Source: Xylocopa sonorina (Eukaryota > Arthropoda > Insecta > Hymenoptera > Apidae). Taken from it: a stretch of DNA of 64,000 nt. The translations under genes and the position numbers were made by a program. How positions within the stretch are numbered: position 1 is the first letter of the stretch; the number at the start of each line of letters is the position of its first letter. Positions 43,660 to 55,100 of this stretch are shown in pieces. The stretch is from positions 62,001 to 126,000 of the forward strand of contig NW_027490390.1 in NCBI RefSeq assembly GCF_050948175.1, in the 5' to 3' direction. Below the pieces are notes generated by a model, which saw nothing but the letters and a program-made list of their open reading frames with translations, was not told where the DNA came from and ran no database searches.

Positions 43660-43771
43660 TGGTTCGATCGACGGAACCAATAAAACGTGGGATCTTCGAA
43701 GACTTCATTTATTACACGTTTGTGACGAAAAGGCTATTTTTGAGAATAAGACGTTTTAAGTAATTTCGTAA
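43660..43771 (+). repeat. Possible 3' LTR fragment of the BEL element
   Basis: After integrase, CCGGGGGAACA looks like a polypurine tract, followed by TGGTTCGATCG. Satellite resumes 112 bases later, so only the start of an LTR would be present. No partner LTR is available to confirm it. Confidence 0.4.
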
Positions 43772-46700
43772 ATATACATATTACTGCGATATGTAGACAT
43801 CTAGAAACGCTATTCCCTAGACACGAAGTGTGAGATTCACATTCTTTCGAAGTGTAGGCGAGATATACATAACACGTTGCATTGGATATTACATCTTACC
43901 ATGAGACATAGAAATGAGATGTCATATCGTGTTTTATGAAGAAATAGAACTGTATTGCTCCGATACGTAGACATATCGGAACGCTATTCCGTCGCAAGGA
44001 AGTGTGGGATTTACACTTTTTTGAAACGTTGACGAGATATACATAACGCGTTCCATTAAATATTACATCTTATCATGAAACATAGAAATGAGAGGCGATG
44101 TAGTGTTTTAAGAACGTTAGATGTCTATTGCTTCGAAACGTAGAGATCTGGAAACGCATTTCCTAGAAATGAAGTGTGGCATTCACATTTTTTTAAATTG
44201 TAGACCAGGTATTCAATACACTTCGCAACGAATACTATATCCTGTCACGAAACATAGAAATGTGAAGAGATATCGCGTTTTAAGAAACATTGCAATTCTA
44301 TTGCTTCGATACGTAGATATCTGGAAACATTATGTCCTAGCAAGGAAGTGTGTCATTTACATTCTATTGAAGTTCAGACGAGGTATACATAACACTTCGC
44401 AATGAATATTATATTTTATCATGAAACATAGAAATGAGATGCGGTATTGCGTCTTAAGAAGCATTAGAACTCTATTGCCACGATAAGTAGACATATGCAA
44501 ACGCTATTTCCTAGCAAGTAATTGTCGCATTTCCATTCTTTTGAAGAGAATACTAGGTTTACATGACACTTCGCAATGAATATTATATCATCATGAAACA
44601 TAGAAGTGAGGTGCGCTATTGCATTTTAAGAAGCATTGGAACACCATTGCTACGATAAGTAGACATCTGGAAACGCTATTTCCTTGCAAGGACGTGTCGC
44701 ATTTACATTCTTTTGAAGCGAATACGAGGTATACATGACACTTCGCAATGAATATTATATCTTGTCATGAGACATAGAAATGAGATGCGATATGGCGTTT
44801 TAAGATGCATTAGAACACTATTGCTTCGATACGTAGACATCTGCAAACAAAATTTCCCGGCAAGGAAGTGGCGCATTTACATTCTTTTGAAGTGTAGACG
44901 AGGAATACATAACACTTCGCAAAGAATATTATATCTTATCATGAAACATAGAAATGCGATGCGATATCCCGATTTAAGAAGCATTAGAACTCTATTGCTC
45001 CGATACGTAGACATCTGCAAACGCTACTACCTAGCAATGATGTGTCGCACGTACATTCCTCTGAAGTGAGCACGAGGTATGCATGACACTTCGCAATGGA
45101 TATTATATCTTATCATGAATCATAGGAATGAGATGCGATATCTCGTTTTAAGAAGCATTAGAACTCTATTGCTTCGAAATATAGACATATGCAAACGCTA
45201 TTTCCTAGCATGGAAATGTCGCATTTACATTCATTTGAAATGAATACGAGGTGTACATAACACGGCACAATGAATATTATATCTTATTGTGAAACATAGA
45301 ATTGAGATGCGACATCGCGATTTAAGAAGCATTAGATCTCTATTGCTCCGATACGTAGACATCTGCAATCGCTACTTTCTAGCAATGAAGTGTCGCAATT
45401 TACATTCTTTTGAAGTGAATACGAGGTATACATAACACTCCACAATGAATATTATATCTTATAATGATACATAGAAATGGAATGCGATATCGCGTTCTAA
45501 GAAGCATAAGAACTCTATTGCTACAATACGTAGACATCTGCAATCGCTACTTCCTAGAAAGGAGGTGTCGTATTTACATTCTGTTGAAGTGAATACGGGG
45601 TATACATAACACTGAACAATGAATATTATATCCTATCATGAAACATAGAAATGAGATGCGATGTCGCGTTTTAAGAAGCTTTAGAACTCTATTGCTTCGA
45701 AACGTAGACATCTGCAAACGCTATTTCCTAACAAGGAAGTGTCGCATTTACCTACATTTGATGTGAATACGAGGGATACATAACACTGCGCAATGTGTAT
45801 TATATCTTATCATGAAACATAGTAATGAGAAGCGATATCGCGTTTTAAGAAGCATTAGAACTCCATTGCTTCGATACGTGGACATCTGCCAACGCTATTT
45901 CCTAGCAAGAAAGTGTCGCATTTAGATTCTTTTGAGGTGAATACGAGGTATGCATGACACTTCGCAATGAATATTATATCTCATCATGAAACATAGAAAT
46001 GGGATGCGATGTCTCGTTTTAAGAAGCATTAGAACTCTAATGCTTCGATACGTAGACATCTGTAAAAGGTATTACCTAGCAAGGAAGTGTCGCGTTTACA
46101 TTCCTTTTAAGTGTAGACTAGATATACATAACCCTCCTCAATGAATATTATTTCTTATCATGAAACATAGAAATGAGATGCGATATCGCGATTTAAGGAG
46201 GATGAGAACTCTATTGCATCGATACGTAGACATCTGCAAACGCTACTTCCTAGCAAGGAAGTGTCGCATTTACAATCATTTGAAGAGAATACGAGGTTTA
46301 CATGATACTTCGCAATGAATATTATATCATCATGAAACATAGAAGTGAGGTGCGGTATTGCGTTTTAAGAAGCATTAGAACTCTATTGCTACGATAAGTA
46401 GACATCTGCATACGCTATTTCCTTGCAAGGAAGTGCCGCATTTACATTCTTTTGAAGTGAATACGAGGTATACATGGCACTTCGCAATGAATATTATACC
46501 TTATCACGAAACATAGAAATGAGATGCGATATCGCGATTTAAGGAGCATTAAAACTCTATTGCTACGATGCGTTGACATCTGCAAACTCTATTTCCAAGC
46601 AAGGAAGTGTCGCATTTTCATTCTTTTGGAGAGAATACGAGGTTTACATGACACTTCGCAATGAATATTATATCTTATCATGAAACAAAGAAATGAGATG

Positions 46701-49700
46701 CGATATCGCGATTTAAGGAGCATTAAAATTCTATTGCTTCGATACGTAGACACCTGCAAACACTATTTCCTAGGAAGGAAGTGTCGCATTTGCATTCCTT
46801 TAACGGAGTACGAGGTATACATGACACTTCGCAATGAATATTATATCTCATCAGGAAACATAAAAATGAGATGCGAAGTCTCGTTTTAATAAGCGTTAGT
46901 ACCCTATTGTTTCTATACGTAGACATCTGGAAACGCTATTTCCTAGCAAGGAAGTGCCGCATTTACATTCTTTTGAAGTGAATACGAGGTATACATGGCA
47001 CTTCGCAATGAATATTATACCTTATCACGGAACATAGAAATGAGATGCGATATCGCGATTTAAGGAGCATTAAAACTCTATTGCATCGATACGTAGATAA
47101 CTGCAAAACGCTATTTCCTAGGAAGGAAGTGTCGCATTTACATTCTTTTGGACTGAGTACGAGGTATATATATCACTCCACAATGCATATTATATCTTAT
47201 CATGAAACATAGAAATGGGATGCAATGTCGCGATTTAAAAAGCATTAGAAATCTATTGCTACGATTCGTAGACATCTGCAAACGCTATTTAATTGCAAGG
47301 AAGTGTCGCACTTACATTCTTTTGAAGTGAATAGGAGGTATACATAACACTCCACAATGAATATTATATCTCATCATGAAACATAGAAATGAGATGCGAT
47401 ATCGTGTTTTAAGAGGCATTAGAACTCCATTGCTACGATACGTAGACATCTGCAAACGCTATTTCCTAGCAAGGAATTGTCGCATCTACATTCTTTTGAA
47501 GTAAATACAAGGTATACGTGACACTTCGCAATGAATATTATATCTTGTCATGAGACATAGAAATGAGATGCGATATAGCGTTTTAAGGTGCATTAGAACT
47601 CTATTGCTACGATACGTAGACATCTGCAAACGCCATTTCCTAGGAAGGAAGTGTCGGATTTACATTCTTTTGAAGTGAATACGAGGTTTACATGACACTT
47701 CGCAATGAATATTATATCTTATCATGAAACAAAGTAATGAGATGCGATATCACGATTTAAGGAGCATTAAAACTCTATTGCTACGATGCGTTGACATCTG
47801 CAAACTCTATTTCCAAGCAAGGAAGTGTCGCATTTTCATTCTTTTGGAGAGAATACGAGGTTTACATGACACTTCGCAATGAATATTATATCTTATCATG
47901 AAACAAAGAAATGAGATGCGATATCGCGATTTAAGGAGCATTAAAACTCTATTGCTTCGATACGTAGACACCTGCAAACACTATTTCCTAGGAAGGAAGT
48001 GTCGCATTTGCATTCCTTTAACGGAGTACGAGGTATACATGACACTTCGCAATGAATATTATATCTCATCAGGAAACATAAAAATGAGATGCGAAGTCTC
48101 GTTTTAATAAGCGTTAGTACCCTATTGTTTCTATACGTAGACATCTGGAAACGCTATTTCCTAGCAAGGAAGTGCCGCATTTACATTCTTTTGAAGTGAA
48201 TACGAGGTATACATGGCACTTCGCAATGAATATTATACCTTATCACGGAACATAGAAATGAGATGCGATATCGCGATTTAAGGAGCATTAAAACTCTATT
48301 GCATCGATACGTAGATAACTGCAAAACGCTATTTCCTAGGAAGGAAGTGTCGCATTTACATTCTTTTGGACCGAGTACGAGGTATATATATCACTCCACA
48401 ATGCATATTATATCTTATCATGAAACATAGAAATGGGATGCAATGTCGCGATTTAAAAAGCATTAGAAATCTATTGCTACGATTCGTAGACATCTGCAAA
48501 CGCTATTTAATTGCAAGGAAGTGTCGCACTTACATTCTTTTGAAGTGAATAGGAGGTATACATAACACTCCACAATGAATATTATATCTCATCATGAAAC
48601 ATAGAAATGAGATGCGATATCGTGTTTTAAGAAGCATTAGAACTCCATTGCTACGATACGTAGACATCTGCAAACGCTATTTCCTAGCAAGGAATTGTCG
48701 CATCTACATTCTTTTGAAGTAAATACAAGGTATACGTGACACTTCGCAATGAATATTATATCTTGTCATGAGACATAGAAATGAGATGCGATATAGCGTT
48801 TTAAGGTGCATTAGAACTCTATTGCTACGATACGTAGACATCTGCAAACGCCATTTCCTAGGAAGGAAGTGTCGGATTTACATTCTTTTGAAGTGAATAC
48901 GAGGTTTACATGACACTTCGCAATGAATATTATATCTTATCATGAAACAAAGAAATGAGATGCGATATCGCGATTTAAGGAGCATTAAAACTCTATTGCT
49001 TCGATACGTAGACACCTGCAAACACTATTTCCTAGGAAGGAAGTGTCGCATTTACATTCCTTTAACGGAATACGAGGTATACATGACACTTCGCAATGAA
49101 TATTATATCTCATCATGAAACATAAGAATGAGATGCGAAGTCTCGTTTTAATAAGCGTTAGTAACCTATTGTTTCTATACATAGACATCTGGAAACGCTA
49201 TTTCCTAGCAAGGAAGTGTCGCATTTAAATTCTTTTGAAATGAATACGAGGTATACATGACACTTCGCAATGAATATTATACCTTATCGCGATACTTAGA
49301 AATGAGATGCGATATCGCGATTTAAGGAGCATTAAAACACTATTGCTACGATGCGTTGACATCTGCAAACTCTATTTCCTAGCAAGGAAGTGTCGCATTT
49401 TCATTCTTTTGAAGAGAATACGAGGTTTACATGACACTTCGCAATGAATATTATATCATCATGAAACATAGAAGTGAGGTGCGGTATGGCGTTTTAAGAA
49501 GCATTAGAACTCTATTGCTACGATAAATAGTCATCTGCAAACACTAATTCCTAGCATGGAAGTGTCCTATTTACATTCTTTTGAAGTGAATACGATGTAT
49601 ACATGACACTTCGCAATGAATATTATATCATCATGAAATATAGAAGTGAGGTGCGGTATTGCGTTTTAAGAAGCATTAGAACTCTATTGCTACGATAAGT

Positions 49701-50647
49701 AGACATCTGCAAACGCTACTTCCTAGCAAGGAAGTGTCGCATTTACATTCTTTTGAAGTGAATACGAGGTATTCGTGACACTTCGCAATGAATATTATTT
49801 CTTATCGTAAAACACAGGAATGTGGTAAGATATCTCGTTTAATGAAGCATTAGAACTCTGTTGCTTCGCTACGTAGACATCTGCCATCGCTATATCCCAG
49901 CAAGGAAGTGTCGCATTTACAATCATTTGAAGTGAATGCGAGGTATACATGACACTTCGCAATGAATATTATATCTTATAATGAAGCATAGAAATGAAAT
50001 GCGATATCGCGTTCTAAGAAGCATTAGAACACTATTGCTACGATATGTAGACATCTGCAAACGCTATTTCCTAGCATGGAAGTGTCGCATTTACATTCTT
50101 TTTAAGTGAATACGAGGTATACATAACACTAAACAATGAATATTATATCTTATCATGAAAAATAGATATGAGATGCCATATCGCGATTTAAAAAGCATTA
50201 GAACACTATTGCTACGATACGCAGACATCTGCAATCGCTATTTCCTTGCAAGGAAGTGTCGCATTTACATTCTTTTGAAGCGAATACGAGGTATACATGA
50301 CACATCGCAATGAATATTATATCTTATCATGAAACATAGAAATGAGCTGCGATTTCGCGTTTTAAGTAGGATTAGAACTCTATTGCTTCGATACGTAGAC
50401 ATCTGCAAACAAAATTTCCCGGCAAGGAAGTGGCGCATTTACATTCTTTTGAAGTTAATACGAGTTATACATGACACTTCGCAATGAACATTATATCTTA
50501 TCACGAAACATTGAAATGGGATGCGATATCTCGTTTTAAGAATCATTAGAACTCTATTGCTTCGATACGTAGATATCTGGAAACGCTATTTCCTAGCAAG
50601 GAAGTGTCGCATTTACATTCTTTTGTGGTGAATACGAGGTATACATG
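43772..50647. repeat. Satellite B, changing from B1 to B2 type
   Basis: About 39 monomers of 174 bp. The first few are B1-like (ACATAACGCGTT). From about 44200 the B2 form dominates: GAATACGAGGTATACATGAC, ACTTCGCAATGAATATTATA, TCATGAAACATAGAAATGAG, GCGATATCGCGATTTAAGAA, GTAGACATCTGCAAACGCTA, TTTCCTAGCAAGGAAGTGTC. All short frames here are satellite read-throughs. Confidence 0.97.
46560..48958. repeat. Higher-order duplication, 1218-bp unit (7 monomers)
   Basis: 46561-47740 and 47779-48958 match almost base for base at an offset of 1218 bases, i.e. 7 x 174. A third partial copy starts near 48950, offset 1044 bases (6 x 174) from the second. Neighbouring monomers outside the block are much less alike. 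Confidence 0.93.
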
Positions 50648-52156
50648 TGTCACGTCCCGTGGTGTGATTGTGCTCGATCCGATGGCACGATTCGTATCAT
50701 TTCCCGTAAACCTACGCGAATTGCGACGGGGCCGGGTTCGTTGGCGGTCGGAACTCGATTTAACCAAAATTACGCCTTAAAATTTACCTTTCGTCGTCTT
50801 CTTTATGGTGTTTCGCATCTCGTTCCAGGTGTCTATGGCGCCGTGGATCCGTGACCGGAATAGCCGCGGCGTACTGCTGGATCAGCGGAGCGTCGACGGG
50901 AATGAGTCTCCAGGCAGGCGAGCTACGGCTGGATGAAACTGGAGCTGGAACCGTGTGATCGTGGATTCGATTTGGACGTACCGCTGCGAATACCTCCTTC
51001 GCAGGAACGGAAACGGCGTTGCAGACGTATGGATGTCCGGATGTACAACTCGCGTATTCACGAATGAGGCGGCGCAGATATTCTTTCCTCCCCGCGCGTC
51101 GTGTACGCCTTTTCGGTTGCTCGAGATTTATGAAGGGCGCTTGCACTATGACAGAATACGGTTCGGCCAAGCGATGGTGCGCTCTGGCTTACCGAGGTCG
51201 ATCCTTGTTCAAGATACCCTGGATACGATAGAAATGCAGAAAGAGCAGTCGAGCGTTGGAGCGCTCAAAGACCGTCCAGCGTACAGAACTGTCGCAGATG
51301 AATCGTGTGAATTAAATAGGAATCGCAAGCGTACACGTGGAATCGAATTTAAGGAACTTGTAATCGAATAAAGAGACTTAGATTTGGTAAAACAAGAGTA
51401 TATCCTATAATATCACTATCCTCCTACAATATACTATGTTTAAGTTATCAACTAAAGAATTAATTTGAAATAGAAATAGAACTAAGTTACAATAAGGACT
51501 CCGCTAATGGAGATGCGATACAGTTGGCTGCATGAGAGCTGACAGCTCGTAGCAGAGGAGCGTATTGCTCGATTCGGATTTGAGATTAGAACTGTGTCCG
51601 AGATGTGACTCGATGGAATTGATCTCTCGGTGGCGCGTCCGCGACTTCCTCGGGTCGCGCGGCGCGCGAGTCGCTGGGTCCTTCGAGTGGGTCGTACGGT
51701 CGTAGTGGGGCGGCCGCTCGGCCCTCGCGGTGGGGCGGCCGGTCGGAGTGGGGTGCGGCTCGCGTTCAGCGTGAGCCGCGAGCGTCGAGTGCGCGCGGGC
51801 GCGCATCGCAGCTTATATTCTATATGTCTTAGAAATTATGACTGTACAAATATACGCTTATATCTAGGTGTGTGTTGGATTGTGTATGTACATGATTCGT
51901 GTACAGTGCTTAATCTAGAATCGCGTGTATGAGAAATAAGCGTATGGTTGTGTGATCGCAGGTAATTGGGATTCGTACGTGAAGAGGAACTCCTCGTCCT
52001 CGTGGCGTTGTCTCCTCGTCTTGGGGCGTCGAATCGTCGTGCGGCCCGTGTACGGAGGATACGGATACCGGTGCTGGCGGAAGAGCGGTGCCCCGGTTAT
52101 GGATGCTGCGGATGGTGGTTGGCGCCAGAGGGTGGAAGGCGGTGCGCCTGACGTCA
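50648..52156. mobile_element. LTR-like GC-rich insertion in satellite B
   Basis: A 1509-bp block with sharp edges. It starts TGTCACGTCCCG and ends CCTGACGTCA (TG...CA form, with imperfectly inverted ends). About 75 bases of the host monomer are missing and no target duplication is seen. It contains the ORF at 50784-51170 and a very GC-rich segment (51600-51810). Shared landmarks link it to 26354-27040. Best read as a solo or partial LTR of an unidentified retrotransposon. Confidence 0.6.
50784..51170 (-). CDS. Unassigned ORF with Arg/Lys-rich motif
   Basis: A 128-residue minus-strand frame. RRTRRAGRKEYLRRLIREY lies at about residues 21-39, followed by a Val/Pro-rich middle, then PAWRLIPVDAP and IPVTDPRRHRHLERD, and an acidic-basic end (KHHKEDDER). 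The relative at 26542-26841 shares the motif, the PAWxLxP block and the IPxxxPxR...LER block in the same order. A GGTAAAT splice-donor-like site lies immediately after the last codons, as in the relative. Not recognised as a known domain. It might be a retroelement exon or accessory ORF. Confidence 0.45.
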   Translation of the reverse strand: MAEPYSVIVQAPFINLEQPKRRTRRAGRKEYLRRLIREYASCTSGHPYVCNAVSVPAKEVFAAVRPNRIHDHTVPAPVSSSRSSPAWRLIPVDAPLIQQYAAAIPVTDPRRHRHLERDAKHHKEDDER

Positions 52157-55100
52157 TAGAAGCATTAGAACTCAATTGCTACGATACGTAAACATCTGCA
52201 AACACTGTTTCCTAGCAAGGAAGTGTCGCATTTACATTCTTCTGAAGCGAATACGAGGTATACATGACACCTCGCAATGAATATTATATCTTATCATGAA
52301 ACATAGAAATGAGATGCGATATCGCAATTTAAGAAGCCTTAGAACTCTATTGCTTCGATTCGTAGACATCTGCAACCGCTACTTCCTAGCAAGGAAGTGT
52401 CGCACTTTCACTCTTTTGAAGTGAATACAAGGTATACATGACACTTCGCAATGCATATAATATCTTATCATGAAACATAGAGATGAGATGCGATATCTCG
52501 TTTTAAGAAGCATTAGAACTCTGTTGCATCGACACGTAGACATCTGCAAACGCTAGTTCCTAGCAAGGAAGTGTCGCATTTACAATGATTTGAAGTGTAT
52601 GCGAGGTGTACATGACACTTCGCAATTAATATTATATCTTATCATGAAACATAGATATGTGATGCGATATCGCGTTCTGAGAAGCACTAGAACTCTATTT
52701 TATCGATATGTTGACATCTGCAAACGCTACTTTCTAGCAAGAAAGTGCCGCCTTTACATTCTTTTGAAGTGAATACGAAGTATACATAGCACTGCACAAT
52801 GAGTATTACATCTGATAATAAAACATAGAAATGAGTTGCTATATCGCGTTTTATGAAGCATTAGAACTCAATTGCTTCTATACCTAGACATCTGGAAACA
52901 CTATTTCCTAGCAAGGACGTGTGACATTTACATTCATTTGAAGTGTAGACGAAGCATACATAACGCTTCGCGATGAACATTATATCTCAACATGAAACAT
53001 ACAAGTGCGATAAGATATCGCGTTTTAAGACGCATTAGAACTACAGTGCTTCGATACGTAGACATCTGGAAACGCTATTTCCTAGAAAGGACATGTGACA
53101 TTTACATTCTATTGAAGTGTAGATGAGGTATGCATAACAATTCGCAATGAATATTACATCATATCATGAAACATTAAAATGAAATGCGATATCGCGTTTT
53201 AAGAAGCATTAGAACTCGATTGCTTCGATGCGTAGGCAACTGGGAACGCAATTTCCTAGAAAAACGGTTTGGTATTTACATTCTTTTCAAGAGTAGTCGA
53301 GGTATACATAACACTTTGCAATGAATGTCATATGTTACCATGAAACATATTAATGAGATGCGATATCGCGTTACAAGAAGCATTAGAACTCTATTGTTTC
53401 GATCCCTAGACACGTGGAAACGCTATTTCATAGCGAGGAAGTGTGGCATTTTCATTCTGTTGAAGTGTAGACGTGGTATTCATTACACTTCGCAATGAAT
53501 ATTATACCTTATCATGATACATAGAAATGAGATGTGATATCACGTTTAAAGAAGCATCAGAACTCTAATGCTACGATACGTAGACATCTGCAGACACTAT
53601 TTCCTGGCAAGGAAGTGTGCCATTTACATTCTTTTGAAGTGTTGACGAGGTATACATAACACTTCGTAATGAATATTATATCTAATCCTGAAACATAGAA
53701 ATGAGGTGCGATATCATGTTTTAAGAAGCATTAGAACTCTAATGCTTCGGTACGTAAACATCAGGAAACGCATTTCCTAGCAAGGAAGTGTCGCGTATAC
53801 ATTCATTTGATGTGAAAGCGAGGTATAAGTGACGCTTCGCAATGAATATTATATCTTATCATGAAACATAGACGTGAGGTGCGGTATTGCGTTTTAAGAA
53901 GCATTAGAACTCTATTGCTACGATACGTAGACATCTGCAAACGCTACTACCTAGGAAGGAAGTGTCGGATTTACATTCTTTTGAAGTGAATACGAGGTAT
54001 ACATGACACTTCGCAATGAATATTATATCTTATCATGAAACAAAGAAATGAGATGCGATATCGCGATTTAAGGAGCATTAAAACTCTATTGCTTCGATAC
54101 GTAGACACCTGCAAACACTATTTCCTAGGAAGGAAGTGTCGCATTTACATTCCTTTAACGGAATACGAGGTATACATGGCACTTCGCAATGAATATTATA
54201 CCTTATCACGAAACTTAGAAATGAGATGCGATATCGCGATTTAAGGAGCATTAAAACTCTATTGCTACGATGCGTTGACATCTGCAAACTCTATTTCCTA
54301 GCAAGGAAGTGTCGCATTTTCATTCTTTTGAAGAGAATACGAGGTTTACATGACACTTCGCAATGAATATTATATCATCATGAAACATAGAAGTGAGGTG
54401 CGGTATTGCGTTTTAAGAAGCATTAGAACTCTATTGCTACGATAAATAGTCATCTGCAAACACTAATTCCTAGCATGGAAGTGTCCTTATTTACATTCTT
54501 TTGAAGTGAATACGATGTATACATGACACTTCGCAATGAATATTATATCATCATGAAATATAGAAGTGAGTTGCGGTAGTGCGTTTTAAGAAGCATTAGA
54601 ACACTATTGCTGCGATAAGTGGACATCTGCAAACGCTATTTCCTATCAAGGAAGTGTCGCATTTTCATTCTTTTGAAGAGAATACGAGGTTTACATGACA
54701 CTTCGCAATGAATATTATATCATCGTGAAACATAGAAGTGAGGTGCGGTATTGCGTTTTAAGGAGCATTAGAACTCTATTGCTACAATAAGTAGACATCT
54801 ACAAACGCTATTTCCTAGCAAGGAAGTGTCGCATTTACATTAATTTGAAGTGTAGACGAGAAATACATAACACTTCGGAATGAATATTATATTTTATCAT
54901 GAGACATAAAATGAGATGCGATATCCAGTTTTAAGAAGCTTTAGAACTCTATTGCATCGATACGTAGACAACTGCAAAACGCCATTTCCTAGCAAGGAAG
55001 TGTCGCATTTACATTCTTTTGAAGTGAATACGAGGTGTACATAACACTCCACAATGAATATTATATCTTATTATGAAACATAGAAATAAGATGCGATATC

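Larger units (their letters stand above)
39725..43771 (+). mobile_element. BEL/Pao retrotransposon, pol and 3' end, decayed
   Basis: A GC-richer block within satellite B. It contains protease, RT, RNase H and integrase in BEL/Pao order, then a possible polypurine tract and part of a 3' LTR. Gag and the 5' LTR are missing. Satellite stops at TATACG on the left and resumes at ACTGCGATATGTAGACAT on the right; part of a monomer is missing between these phases and no target duplication is visible. Confidence 0.9.

Noticed and set aside
51504..52191. Arg-rich frames at 51504-51806, 51630-51932 and 51915-52191
   Set aside because: Overlapping frames on both strands in a very GC-rich part of the LTR-like insertion; no counterpart in the related copy at 26354.
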